Below are positions 6,223 through 14,377 of a stretch of DNA of 15,724 nucleotides, piece after piece. This DNA comes from JACDET01 sp035568375 (GTDB lineage: Bacteria > Patescibacteriota > Microgenomatia > Levybacterales > UBA12049). The notes beneath the pieces were generated by a model. The model was not told the origin of the DNA. It did not search any database and worked only from the letters and a program-made list of their open reading frames with translations. Location: the NCBI GenBank assembly GCA_035568375.1, contig DATMOG010000102.1:1-15724 (forward strand). Reading direction: 5' to 3'. A program made the translations under genes and the position numbers. The first letter of the stretch is position 1. Each line of letters starts with the position of its first letter.

Positions 6223-8040
6223 TCATCTTATTTTTTTAAGTTTAATTGCTAATTTTTCTGTTTCCTCTAACGTTGCTTCAACTTCATCAAGACCTTTATT
6301 CCAAAATGTAAAATCCGTAATGTCGATACCAAGATTACCAAAAATTGTTTTTGGTGACTGGGATACACCAGCAGAAAGAAACTCTTTCACTTGCACTATA
6401 AATTGTGGATTCTCTTTAACACTTTTTTGTAATGATTTAGATATCAATAAACCACTCACATACGAATAGACATAAAAAAATGTTCTAATGTGCGACCAGT
6501 AAATCCACCAATTTTCAGATCCAGGTGATTGTGCAACTGTTGGCCCCATATAGGCGCTCATATTTTTTTGAAAGAGTTGTCCAATTTCCTGATGCGAAAG
6601 ATATCCCTTTTCTCTAAAGGCTTTATGCAATTCCTGTTCAAACTGATAACATGCAGCCTGTCGGAATATGGTTGAGATATCTGCATCAAGCTTGGCTAGC
6701 AATAGACTAAATCGCATTTCTTCATCAGCAGTCTTTACTATCTCCTGCAATACAAAATCCTCGGTAAACGTACTTGCAACTTCTGCAGTTGCCATTGGGG
6801 TTCCAAAATTGAGTGCATTTTGCTTCACTCGCATTAATTCATTATTGATACCATGACCCATTTCGTGTGCAAGCGTTTGGGCATCTCGGAGATTATCTGT
6901 ATGATTTAATAAAATATAGGTTGGTTGTGTAAGAAGCCAATAGACACAAAATGCTCCTCCCCTCTTCCCTTTTTTTGGATAGACATCAATTTGACCATTA
7001 TCCAAAAATCGTTTAAAAATAGCAGCAAATTCTTCATCGATATCATTAAATACTTTATAAACCAACGCTACTGACTGTTGCAAAGAATATGCCTTTCCAA
7101 CAGATACATAATCGATATTACGTTCATGGTATGCAAGTTTTTTTACTCCTAATAATTGTGCTTTTAATCGGTAAAATCGTTGTGAGATATCATATCGTTT
7201 CGCAACTGTTTGGATTAATGTATCAACAACTTCTGTTTCAATATCATCACTTAAATGTCTTGAAAGATCAGGACGGGACATCTTGCGAAGTTCATCATCA
7301 ATTTTTTTATTAGTAAGGATTGCATTAATTTCCGCTTCAGCTACAGCAACATACTTTTCTAAAATAGCATTAACGCCTTTTGCTGCAGCATCTCTGACTG
7401 TTTTCTTTTTATTACTTAATAAGCTGATCAAACTTTCAAATGTTTTCTTTTCTTTCTTTCCTTCTTCGGTTACTGTCTCATATTCTTCTTTTGAGATAAA
7501 TGTGGAAACCATTTGCACCCACTTGCCATAAGCAGGGTCATCTTTCAATGTCAGTATTTTCTCCTCGCTCTCACTTAGGTTATACTCTGCTTGTCTGAAA
7601 ATCTTTTCTAAAAAATGCTTATATTGAGAAAGTTCCGGATCTTTTAAAAATGCTTCTTGTTTTTTTTTCTCAATTTTTGCCAGTCGGAGCTCAAAGAATT
7701 GTAATTCATTTCTCAAACGGTTACTAAAATCCGTTATTTTTGCAACTTTTGCTTTTATCTTCTGATCAGTTTGATCCTGCATTGAACGAAGCCAAAAATA
7801 ATAGCCTTCCTTGCCATCAATGCCATAATTACGTAATAGCTGCTCATACTCATCCAATGCAGTCCTTAATACTTTTGCATCAGTTAGATAATCCTGTCTT
7901 TTCTGCCATTTGGTAACAAATACGGTATTTGCTTTTGTAACAATTACTCGCTGTTTTTTAATAGCGGACTCGTCATCAGATGTAAATAAAGGAGCTAAAT
8001 TCCAAGAAGTATGTGTTATCGATAAAATATTCTTTTTCAT
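6223..8040 (-). CDS. pepF: Oligoendopeptidase F-like M3 metallopeptidase
   Basis: 605 residues, the usual length for PepF. The catalytic zinc site is intact: HEMGH at H392-H396 with E393 as base, and the third ligand E420 in the following AEVASTFTE segment. An N-terminal WNLAPLFTSDDE motif and long helical segments (about 20-330) form the lid that limits these enzymes to short peptides. A GPTVAQSPGSENWW stretch and an SYVSGLLISKSL segment near the C-terminus are family hallmarks. It is a cytoplasmic zinc endopeptidase that degrades oligopeptides. With the Xaa-Pro aminopeptidase at the right edge it suggests peptide recycling or scavenging. It has its own promoter, overlapping the end of the HAD gene. 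Confidence 0.95.
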   Translation of the reverse strand: MKKNILSITHTSWNLAPLFTSDDESAIKKQRVIVTKANTVFVTKWQKRQDYLTDAKVLRTALDEYEQLLRNYGIDGKEGYYFWLRSMQDQTDQKIKAKVAKITDFSNRLRNELQFFELRLAKIEKKKQEAFLKDPELSQYKHFLEKIFRQAEYNLSESEEKILTLKDDPAYGKWVQMVSTFISKEEYETVTEEGKKEKKTFESLISLLSNKKKTVRDAAAKGVNAILEKYVAVAEAEINAILTNKKIDDELRKMSRPDLSRHLSDDIETEVVDTLIQTVAKRYDISQRFYRLKAQLLGVKKLAYHERNIDYVSVGKAYSLQQSVALVYKVFNDIDEEFAAIFKRFLDNGQIDVYPKKGKRGGAFCVYWLLTQPTYILLNHTDNLRDAQTLAHEMGHGINNELMRVKQNALNFGTPMATAEVASTFTEDFVLQEIVKTADEEMRFSLLLAKLDADISTIFRQAACYQFEQELHKAFREKGYLSHQEIGQLFQKNMSAYMGPTVAQSPGSENWWIYWSHIRTFFYVYSYVSGLLISKSLQKSVKENPQFIVQVKEFLSAGVSQSPKTIFGNLGIDITDFTFWNKGLDEVEATLEETEKLAIKLKKIR

Positions 8041-8047
8041 AAAACAA

Positions 8048-8075
8048 ATTATACACTAAAGTACAAACTTCTCAA
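8048..8075 (-). promoter_or_regulatory. pepF promoter inside the end of the HAD gene
   Basis: On the minus strand TTGAGA (8075-8070) and TATAAT (8053-8048) are 16 bases apart. The expected transcription start is 8041, one base before the pepF ATG. The -35 lies in the last codons of the upstream HAD gene, so pepF can be transcribed on its own. Confidence 0.7.
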
Positions 8076-8802
8076 TAACAGTAGCAACACCATCTTCCTC
8101 AACACTTGGTGCTATATAATCAGCTATTTCTTTTAACTCCAAAACAGCATTATTCATTGCAATTTTTAATCCACATGCCATAAGAAGGGGAAAATCATTA
8201 TAGCTATCCCCGACTCCGATAATCTCATGTGTTTCAATTTCCAATAACTTAGCAACTTCATAAATTCCATGCTGTTTGGTCGCCAATACATGAGAAATAT
8301 TCAAACCAATTTTCCCTTCGTCCCAACTCGTAATTTTATGGGCTATGACAGCTTTAAGATGTGACAATTGAGTAATTATCTCATCTGCAACTTCCTTTGT
8401 AAGTTCTAACACGAGCAGATTAAATACTTTATCCGGATTATATAAAGAAGGTGAAACCTGTCTATCCTCTTCATCAATCAAAGTATGTTTACGATAGGGT
8501 TTAAGTAATGCAAGTATGGTAATAACATCCTCCTTTTGCAAAGGTTTTTGATAAACAAGTCTTTGTGAAGCACCAGCAACAATTTGTGATCCTCCAAGCA
8601 ATATTGTAGGATGAGTAATGTGTAAAGCATCCAAAACAGGTCTTGCATCTTGTAAAGATCTACCTGTTGCAACACAGACGAATATTTTCTCATGGGCTTT
8701 CATTATCGCCTCTATAACTTTTTGAGAAGGCAAACCATAACGATGATTTGGCATTGTTGTCCCATCTAAATCAAGCATCAAGGCTTTATATTGTTTCTTC
8801 AT
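8056..8802 (-). CDS. Cof-type HAD-superfamily phosphatase
   Basis: 248 residues with all HAD motifs. Motif I is LDLDGTT with nucleophile D11 and D13, motif II is the threonine of VATGRS (T46), and motif IV is GVGDSYNDFPLL with D199 and D203. A large alpha/beta cap between about residues 80 and 190 places it in the Cof/type IIB group, which dephosphorylates sugar phosphates, flavin mononucleotide and similar small molecules with Mg2+. The specific substrate is not evident. It sits 25 bases after Ddl on the same strand with no Shine-Dalgarno, and is probably cotranscribed with it. Confidence 0.9.
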   Translation of the reverse strand: MKKQYKALMLDLDGTTMPNHRYGLPSQKVIEAIMKAHEKIFVCVATGRSLQDARPVLDALHITHPTILLGGSQIVAGASQRLVYQKPLQKEDVITILALLKPYRKHTLIDEEDRQVSPSLYNPDKVFNLLVLELTKEVADEIITQLSHLKAVIAHKITSWDEGKIGLNISHVLATKQHGIYEVAKLLEIETHEIIGVGDSYNDFPLLMACGLKIAMNNAVLELKEIADYIAPSVEEDGVATVIEKFVL

Positions 8803-8827
8803 AGTTATAGTAATGAATTAAGAGCTA

Positions 8828-9922
8828 TTATTTAAGCGAAGTTTCTATTGATTGTTGTCTATTATGTCTCTCCATGGCAAGTTGTATCAGTTTATCAACT
8901 AATGCAGGATATGCAATGCCGCTTGCTTCCCATAATTTTGGATACATTGAAATATTGGTAAATCCTGGTATCGTATTTGCTTCATTAACATAAAATGTTT
9001 TATCTTCTGACAGAAAAAAATCGATTCGGGCCATACCTTCAAGACAAAGGGCTTGAAATGTTTTTTTTGCCAACGATTGTATCTCTTTTATTTCCCTATC
9101 TGACAATTTCGCAGGAATTTCTAATTTTGCTCCGTTCTCATCAAGATATTTTGCTTTATAGTCATAAAACTCATGCGTTGCCATTATCTCTCCAGGAATT
9201 GAAACAATGGGGTCTTCATTACCAAGCACTGATATTTCTATCTCTCTTCCTTTTATATATTCTTCAACAAGTATTTTTGTGTCATACAAAAATGCCTCAG
9301 TAACTGCTTCTTTAAATTCTTTTTCATCATGTACTTTACTCACACCGATAGATGAACCGAGATTGGCAGGTTTGATAAAAAATGGCACCCCAAGTTCATT
9401 TTTTATTTGAAAAAATGAAGAAATTGCCTCACTTTTTCTAAAAACTAAAAACTTTGAAACAGGAATACCTGCATCACGCAACAAACGTTTTGTAACATCT
9501 TTATCCATGCCAACAGCTGAACCAAGAACACCCGGTCCAACATAAGGAATATTCAGCAACTGCAAGGCACCCTGAACGATTCCATCTTCACCAAACGGAC
9601 CGTGCAAAACAGGGAAAACAACATCAATATTTTCAAAACTGGTGACTACTGAAGAAATAACTAAACTATTCCCACCCTTTACGATTAACGAAACTTCACT
9701 AGTACGTTGGAATGATTGTTGCTGAGAAAAAGATGCCTCAAGCAAATACTTTTCATTCAGTTGATGCCAAATACCTTTCTTATCGATACCAATTAAAACA
9801 GATTCATATTTATTTTTATCAAGCGATTTGTAGACATTTTTTGCTGACTGAATTGAAACTTCATGTTCTGCAGATTTCCCCCCAAATAAAATAGCAATGC
9901 GGATTTTTCTTTTTACATTCAT
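8828..9922 (-). CDS. ddl: D-alanine--D-alanine ligase
   Basis: 364 residues from the ATG at 9922. An in-frame TTG at 9946, five bases after a predicted transcription start, is an alternative that adds eight residues. It is an ATP-grasp enzyme with the N-terminal IAILFGGKSAEHEVSIQSAKNV motif, the catalytic GPFGEDGIVQGALQLLNIPYVG segment, the ATP-binding FFIKPANLGSSIGVSKV, and the C-terminal ARIDFF...VNEANTIPGFT metal and substrate loop. It joins two D-alanines with ATP in the cytoplasm for peptidoglycan. MurF, which uses the product, is the next gene upstream on the same strand (68 bases away), so the two steps are linked. All key residues are present. Confidence 0.95.
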   Translation of the reverse strand: MNVKRKIRIAILFGGKSAEHEVSIQSAKNVYKSLDKNKYESVLIGIDKKGIWHQLNEKYLLEASFSQQQSFQRTSEVSLIVKGGNSLVISSVVTSFENIDVVFPVLHGPFGEDGIVQGALQLLNIPYVGPGVLGSAVGMDKDVTKRLLRDAGIPVSKFLVFRKSEAISSFFQIKNELGVPFFIKPANLGSSIGVSKVHDEKEFKEAVTEAFLYDTKILVEEYIKGREIEISVLGNEDPIVSIPGEIMATHEFYDYKAKYLDENGAKLEIPAKLSDREIKEIQSLAKKTFQALCLEGMARIDFFLSEDKTFYVNEANTIPGFTNISMYPKLWEASGIAYPALVDKLIQLAMERHNRQQSIETSLK

Positions 9923-9957
9923 ATATAATTCTGATTGATGCAACAATCGTTCCTCAC

Positions 9958-9963
9958 ATTATA
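9958..9963 (-). promoter_or_regulatory. -10 box before ddl
   Basis: A perfect TATAAT on the minus strand, with expected start near 9951. No convincing -35 is visible. It would put the TTG at 9946 five bases from the 5' end and the ATG at 9922 about 29 bases in. A GAGGA sequence lies between the -10 and the TTG. Confidence 0.4.
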
Positions 9964-9990
9964 TCCTCTTTCTAAAACAAAATCTAATAC

Positions 9991-11274
9991 CTATCCCCTA
10001 AATAATTTGCTTCTTCGCTCCACCCAGATCTTTTCACGCCTTGGGAGATACTGAGCATCATCTTTATTTTTCAGTAACCGTTCGATGATCCCTTCAAGAA
10101 GCATCGACTGTGATCCTTTAAAAAGGATTGTCTCTCCCCCATTAAGATGATCATGAATATACGTATCCAGCTCACGAAGAGATTGAAAAGTAACTATTGT
10201 TTCAGAATCAACAGCTAAACGCTGTAATTTCTGTGCTGTATATGTTACTGTTCGTGGACCAAATAAGATAATCTTAGCAACATGTGTTTTTGCAAGTAGT
10301 TCTGCCAGTAATTCATGTTCTTCTTTCTCTTTTTCTCCAAGTTCCAGCATATCACCAATAACAACCCATTTTGTTTTCGCAGGCAATTTTTTAACCATGG
10401 TAAGCAACGCTTTCGTTGAAGATAAATTAGCATTGTAACTACTGTCAATAAGAATAGTATTTTTTATTCCTTTAAAAAAGGTACTTCTCCCCGGTGGCAA
10501 ATTAAATTGAGCGAACGATCTATCAAACGGCAAAGAGAGCTGCTTTAGTACTTCTTGGCACATTGCTATTGAATAAAATATTTCTTCCGGCAATAAAGCG
10601 TTAAATGAAAACTGTTGCTCTTTTATTGTATACATTGTTTTCTCTTGATCAATGATATATTGCTTTAAAAATTCCTCTTTCGTTATCTCAACAATATGTG
10701 CTTTTGTTCTCGTTTTTTGTTTTTTTTCAAGTGGCAAGTCGCCATTAATAATTGCATAGTCAGTGCAGTATTCAAGAAAAAATCCATATTCATATGCAAT
10801 CGCTTCATCCACTGAAGTAAACGACTTATTTGCAACGAGAAAATCAAAATGCATACTATGCGTTCTAAAACTATTTAACCATAATACTATTTGTGGTTTG
10901 AGCAACGATGCTAAAAATTTCCCTTCAGCAGGACGATCACAATCAGCTTCCACAATATATATTTTTTCTTTCGGTGAGTTTTTAAATGCAGCAAAAGGAG
11001 CACTACAAATAAGACTCACCCACTCTGAAGGCTGTAAACTTGTTCTGTGCAATTCTAAAATATCAAACGGAATGCCAAAGCTGCTATTGGCATGATGGGA
11101 ATACTTTGCAATTTTGCCAATCTGGGATTCGAGTAAATGTAACAGCGTAGTCTTCCCGCTTGATCCCGTGACGACAACAATTTTCGGATGCCAACGATGT
11201 AAACGGATAGCAGCAAAAAAACTGAAATAGGATGCAATGGGAAAAAAGAATATTTTTTTAAATTCTTCTAGCAT
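9991..11274 (-). CDS. murF: Short, membrane-anchored MurF-like ligase
   Basis: 427 residues. The central Mur-ligase domain is clear: VVVTGSSGKTTLLHLLE with P-loop K41, an acidic VEADCDRPAEGKFLASLLKPQIVLW segment, and DSSYNANLSSTKALL with VIGDMLELGEKEKEEH, the MurF-type C-terminal signature. LFKGSQSMLLEGIIERLL closes it. MurF adds D-Ala-D-Ala to UDP-MurNAc-tripeptide; Ddl is the next gene downstream. The odd part is the N-terminus. The P-loop lies at residue 41 instead of about 110-120, so the UDP-precursor-binding domain is absent, replaced by a hydrophobic aromatic stretch (FFFPIASYFSFFAAI) that may anchor it to the membrane. It could therefore act on a lipid-linked or unusual substrate. A TATACT (11292-11287) puts the transcription start about six bases before the ATG. 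Confidence 0.85.
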   Translation of the reverse strand: MLEEFKKIFFFPIASYFSFFAAIRLHRWHPKIVVVTGSSGKTTLLHLLESQIGKIAKYSHHANSSFGIPFDILELHRTSLQPSEWVSLICSAPFAAFKNSPKEKIYIVEADCDRPAEGKFLASLLKPQIVLWLNSFRTHSMHFDFLVANKSFTSVDEAIAYEYGFFLEYCTDYAIINGDLPLEKKQKTRTKAHIVEITKEEFLKQYIIDQEKTMYTIKEQQFSFNALLPEEIFYSIAMCQEVLKQLSLPFDRSFAQFNLPPGRSTFFKGIKNTILIDSSYNANLSSTKALLTMVKKLPAKTKWVVIGDMLELGEKEKEEHELLAELLAKTHVAKIILFGPRTVTYTAQKLQRLAVDSETIVTFQSLRELDTYIHDHLNGGETILFKGSQSMLLEGIIERLLKNKDDAQYLPRREKIWVERRSKLFRG

Positions 11275-11363
11275 AAGCTAAGCCTAAGTATAACAAATGT
11301 GGTGTTATGAATGAAATCGTCTCAATAGATATTGCACTATATACAACTACGAAACTCTCTATA

Positions 11364-11822
11364 CTATTCTTTTGTTGGAGGTACTATATCTTTCGGTGCT
11401 TTAGGATCCGGTCCATAATTAAATTCGACATCTGCATCGAGACCAAGTTCTTTACCTCTCTCATTAAAACCATTCCGTCTCACCACAGCCGTATAAATTG
11501 TACCGCTAGCAGCTAAAACAACCAGAGAAAAAAGCTCTTCTACTCGAGCCAGTGCATCAAGCGAGGAAGCTCCTGTTTTAAGATTAGCTTGATACGTTGC
11601 ATCTATTGGAGACTTGCTGCCGATAACTCCCTGAGTTTGAGAATCTTTTGATTTTGTCCTCAGTCCATCAGCACCACTATGCTGCTCGTACGCTAATGAC
11701 CCTACAAAGGTACTTAAAGCAAGAGCCACTCCTGCAGCACTTGCTCCTATAGGACTACGCTTTACATTATCCGTCTCAATGTATTTTTTGTATCTTACGT
11801 AACCACAAATTTCACGCATCAT
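11364..11822 (-). CDS. Orphan protein with two membrane segments
   Basis: I do not recognise this protein. It is 152 residues with two likely membrane helices: 25-46 (after a basic KRSP) and 97-115 (ELFSLVVLAASGTIYTAVV, followed by RR). The roughly 50 residues between them are polar and Gly/Ser/Lys/Gln-rich. The tail is acidic and Pro-rich (YGPDPKAPKDIVPP). The basic residues before helix 1 and after helix 2 suggest both ends are in the cytoplasm and the loop outside. It has the best promoter in the window and so is probably well expressed. It lies between dnaB and murF, but nothing in it ties it to either. Confidence 0.75.
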   Translation of the reverse strand: MMREICGYVRYKKYIETDNVKRSPIGASAAGVALALSTFVGSLAYEQHSGADGLRTKSKDSQTQGVIGSKSPIDATYQANLKTGASSLDALARVEELFSLVVLAASGTIYTAVVRRNGFNERGKELGLDADVEFNYGPDPKAPKDIVPPTKE

Positions 11823-11831
11823 ATCAAAATT

Positions 11832-11859
11832 ATTATACTATAAGCTTTATATTTGTCAA
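11832..11859 (-). promoter_or_regulatory. Near-perfect consensus promoter
   Basis: On the minus strand a perfect TTGACA (11859-11854) and a perfect TATAAT (11837-11832) are 16 bases apart. The expected start is about 11825, three bases before the ATG at 11822, so the mRNA is nearly leaderless. Confidence 0.8.
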
Positions 11860-11926
11860 TACTAACAAGAGAATGTTTATCATATATATTTTGCACCTAG
11901 GATATGCTTTTTATTCATAAATGAAG

Positions 11927-13249
11927 TTATGTTGCAGATTGATGCTTTTCGACACTCATAAATCTAATTCTGTTGCCTTGAAAAAGCAGGTCTATCTCCC
12001 CTGTCGGGCCGTTACGATGTTTTGCTATCAATAATTTTGTTGGAATATGCGTTGAGGCTGTTTCACTGTCTGGTCTATATAAAAACATGACAACATCAGC
12101 ATCCTGTTCAATCGTACCAGACTCACGAAGATCGGCAAGTTGTGGCTTCTTCTCTCCCCGATGTTCAACCGCACGAGATAACTGTGATAAAGAAAGAACA
12201 GGAATACCCAATTCACGAGCCAAATTCTTCAATGATTGTGAGATCATCGCAACCTCTTGAACGCGACTTTCATAACGTTTTCCTGGAACAATAAGTTGTA
12301 AATAGTCAACAATTAATAATGAAAGATTGTGCTCCATTTGAAGGCGTCTTGCCTTACTTCTCATTTCAATCAATGATATTCCTGGTGTGTCATCAATAAA
12401 AATTGGTGCATCAGCAAGCTGTCCCATGGCATCCGAAAGTTTGCCAAAATCTTCTTCTGAGAGCTTACCTGTCTTTAATCGCCATGCATCAACATCTGCT
12501 TGTCCAACCAACAAACGATCCACCAATTCCTCTTTACTCATTTCAAGGGAAAAAATGCCAACTGGCTTTTTATCATTCACGCCAATATGTTGAGCAATAT
12601 TTAACATAAAGGCAGTTTTTCCTTGTCCAGGACGAGCTGCAAGAATAATCAAATTATTTTTTTGCATACCCGATAGCATATTATCCAAATCAACAAATCC
12701 AGATCTAACGCCTCGCAAACCAACACCTTCTTTTTGTAGTTCGTCAATCCTGTCAAAACTATCAGTCAACGTATCTTTTAATGGAATAAAACCTCGAGTC
12801 AAGTGCCCTTGTGAGATAGAAAAAATTGATGCTTCTGCTTTATCAAGCATGTCTTTTACTTCACTATCTACCGTGTATCCAATTTCTGCAAGCTGAGTAC
12901 CAGCAGTAATAAGACGACGTTTTGTTGCATCTTCTTTTACCATCTGTGCATATGTTGTAACATTTGCAGCAGTCGGTACCATCTCTACTAAATCTGTTAA
13001 ATAGGATGTATCAAATTTCTGCAACAGTTTACTTTTCTTTAACTTTTCGGTAAGCGTTAAAAGATCAATAGGTTTTCGCTCTTCATATAAAACGAGCATT
13101 TCACCATAGATAATACCGTTCATATCGCTATAAAAATCTTCAGTTTTCAGAATTTCAGAAACAGGAACAATAGCATTTTTATCGATAAGAATCGCGCCTA
13201 AGACGCTTTGTTCAGCAGTGTCGCTATGAGGTGAAATCTTAATTGCCAT
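11927..13249 (-). CDS. dnaB: Replicative DNA helicase DnaB
   Basis: 440 residues from the ATG at 13249; a TTG at 13264 overlaps the -10 box and is rejected. The N-terminal collar domain (1-150) contains TAEQSVLGAILID. The RecA-like helicase domain has the GVRSGFVDLDNMLSGM entry motif, Walker A AARPGQGKTA with K211, Walker B LSLLIVDYLQLI and the C-terminal ADLRESGTIEQDADVVMFLYR motif. It is a hexameric 5'-3' helicase that unwinds DNA at the fork and recruits primase. No intein interrupts it. It lies 39 bases after the inactive MBL-fold gene. TAAAAT (13269-13264) would start transcription about eight bases before the ATG. Confidence 0.97.
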   Translation of the reverse strand: MAIKISPHSDTAEQSVLGAILIDKNAIVPVSEILKTEDFYSDMNGIIYGEMLVLYEERKPIDLLTLTEKLKKSKLLQKFDTSYLTDLVEMVPTAANVTTYAQMVKEDATKRRLITAGTQLAEIGYTVDSEVKDMLDKAEASIFSISQGHLTRGFIPLKDTLTDSFDRIDELQKEGVGLRGVRSGFVDLDNMLSGMQKNNLIILAARPGQGKTAFMLNIAQHIGVNDKKPVGIFSLEMSKEELVDRLLVGQADVDAWRLKTGKLSEEDFGKLSDAMGQLADAPIFIDDTPGISLIEMRSKARRLQMEHNLSLLIVDYLQLIVPGKRYESRVQEVAMISQSLKNLARELGIPVLSLSQLSRAVEHRGEKKPQLADLRESGTIEQDADVVMFLYRPDSETASTHIPTKLLIAKHRNGPTGEIDLLFQGNRIRFMSVEKHQSAT

Positions 13250-13263
13250 ACAAGCGGAATTCA

Positions 13264-13269
13264 ATTTTA
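13264..13269 (-). promoter_or_regulatory. -10 box before dnaB
   Basis: TAAAAT on the minus strand, with expected transcription start near 13257, eight bases before the ATG at 13249. The -35 (TTAAGC, 17-base spacer) is weak. Its position argues against the upstream TTG start. Confidence 0.4.
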
Positions 13270-13288
13270 TTATTATTTGTAATACGGC

Positions 13289-13801
13289 TTAACTCAGCAG
13301 GATAGTTTCCATTTCCGCAGGAAGTTTGCCAAGGCTTGCAGTATATTTATTCATCGTCTTTAATTTTTCTTTTTCAAATCCTTGTGCAACTTCAGTTGCT
13401 TTTTCACCATAAAAAATAACAGCATTCACTGCTAAAGATGTCAAAAAAGAAGCGTCTATTATATTTTCACAATTAACTATAATAAGATTATGTTCCTTTA
13501 ATTTATGTTGCATTTCGGAAAGTAAAATAATTGTTCCAACAGCAACATCCATTCCATCAATATGGATACTATATAAAACGCTTTTTTCGTTTCGCAAGCC
13601 AGTAAGTTTAGCCCCACCAATTTCATACTCACCTGCTCCACTTAATGTAACTACCTCTTCTGATTCATATTCAGCATTTGGGTCAAGTAATAATGCTGCA
13701 TTTGCTACAACAGCTCCTTGAGGATTAACAACAAATGTAGCATTTTTTCCTTTTATCCTAAGTACCGAGTTGGGAAGCAATGCAATTTCCATGTACCCCA
13801 T
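13289..13801 (-). CDS. Catalytically dead MBL-fold protein
   Basis: 170 residues; a second ATG at 13792, better placed relative to the weak TATGCT -10 box (13810-13805), would give 167. The sequence follows the core of small metallo-beta-lactamase-fold hydrolases: an opening strand ending RIKGKNATFVVNP, then LSGAGEYEIGGAKLTGL, then YSIHIDGMDVAVG, and a late VNAVIFYG strand. The HxHxDH zinc motif and the later zinc histidines and aspartates are missing, and it is shorter than active members. I infer a structural or binding role. It lies directly before dnaB in the same direction and may be cotranscribed. The divergent promoter at 13822 starts about 20 bases away. Confidence 0.7.
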   Translation of the reverse strand: MGYMEIALLPNSVLRIKGKNATFVVNPQGAVVANAALLLDPNAEYESEEVVTLSGAGEYEIGGAKLTGLRNEKSVLYSIHIDGMDVAVGTIILLSEMQHKLKEHNLIIVNCENIIDASFLTSLAVNAVIFYGEKATEVAQGFEKEKLKTMNKYTASLGKLPAEMETILLS

Positions 13802-13821
13802 ACTAGCATAAGCAATTTACC

Positions 13822-13850
13822 TTGACAAGTAGTTGTAATTATCGTATTAT
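13822..13850 (+). promoter_or_regulatory. Strong promoter of the right-hand plus-strand unit
   Basis: A perfect TTGACA (13822-13827), an exact 17-base spacer and TATTAT (13845-13850) predict transcription from about 13857. A longer reading frame that begins with this TTG is therefore not the true start of the next gene. The leader from 13857 to 13932 is about 76 bases, with a short CAG/CTG-closed hairpin but no riboswitch I recognise. Confidence 0.75.
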
Positions 13851-13932
13851 CGTTCCAACGAGCTGTTGTATTACTGATTCAGGTAGCAAAAGTTATCTGT
13901 ACTGTACCCCTGCCCAAAGCTGTTATCTAAAG

Positions 13933-14367
13933 ATGAAAGCGGAAAAAGTTATACTATCATTTGTTGCTGTATTTGTTGGACTGATTGCTGCCGGAGTTGC
14001 GTTTTATTTATATCAATCAACAAAAGTCATCCCTTCCGATCAAACAAAGCCTACGACAAAACAAATAGGACAAGCTCCTTCCCCAATAAACTCAAATACC
14101 GACATTTTCACTGTTGATACACCCCAAGATGAACAAGTTTTTGATAAAAAATTGCTATCAATTAAGGGTACAACGGTAAAAGGTGCAACGATTACTATCT
14201 CAACAGCTGATTCAGATCAGGTTGTGCAACCAGCAGATAATGGTACTTATACCTTGACACAAACGATTCCTGATGGGACAAGTGTTATTGAATTCACCGC
14301 AATTTTTCCAGATGGATCACAAAAGAAGATTGATAGAACCGTAACATTTTCAACAGAAAATTTTTAA
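13933..14367 (+). CDS. Membrane-anchored protein with one Ig-like domain
   Basis: 144 residues from the ATG at 13933. A basic MKAEK leads to one membrane helix (about 6-27), a Thr/Pro/Lys/Gln linker (30-58), then one Ig-like beta-sandwich domain (about 59-144). The domain begins FTVDTPQDEQVFDKKLLSIKG, holds TTVKGATITIS and ends YTLTQTIPDGTSVIEFTAIFPDGS. This pattern is the bacterial Big/glucodextranase-B-like type found in many surface proteins. The domain faces outside, so it probably binds a partner or spaces out a surface structure. The frame extends upstream to a TTG at 13822, but that part overlaps the promoter and is Cys/Ser-rich nonsense. The next gene starts 10 bases later in the same operon. 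Confidence 0.75.
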   Translation: MKAEKVILSFVAVFVGLIAAGVAFYLYQSTKVIPSDQTKPTTKQIGQAPSPINSNTDIFTVDTPQDEQVFDKKLLSIKGTTVKGATITISTADSDQVVQPADNGTYTLTQTIPDGTSVIEFTAIFPDGSQKKIDRTVTFSTENF

Positions 14368-14377
14368 AGGAAACACT
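14367..14377 (+). promoter_or_regulatory. Shine-Dalgarno of the secreted two-repeat protein
   Basis: AAGGA overlapping the preceding stop codon sits about seven bases before the ATG at 14378. It is the clearest normally placed ribosome binding site in the window, and it belongs to an operon-internal gene. Confidence 0.65.

Noticed and set aside
6212..6240. TGCT-TTTC-AGCA hairpin between the convergent 5951 gene and pepF as a bidirectional terminator
   Set aside because: The stem is only four base pairs and the T-tract is broken, too weak to call.
13250..13264. TTG start for DnaB adding five residues
   Set aside because: The codon overlaps the TAAAAT -10 box, and family members begin near the ATG at 13249.
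13822..13932. N-terminal extension of the Ig-like protein from a TTG start
   Set aside because: The TTG is the first codon-sized part of a perfect TTGACA -35 box with a matching -10, so it lies upstream of transcription. The encoded 37 residues are Cys/Ser-rich with no family pattern, and the ATG at 13933 opens a clean membrane anchor.
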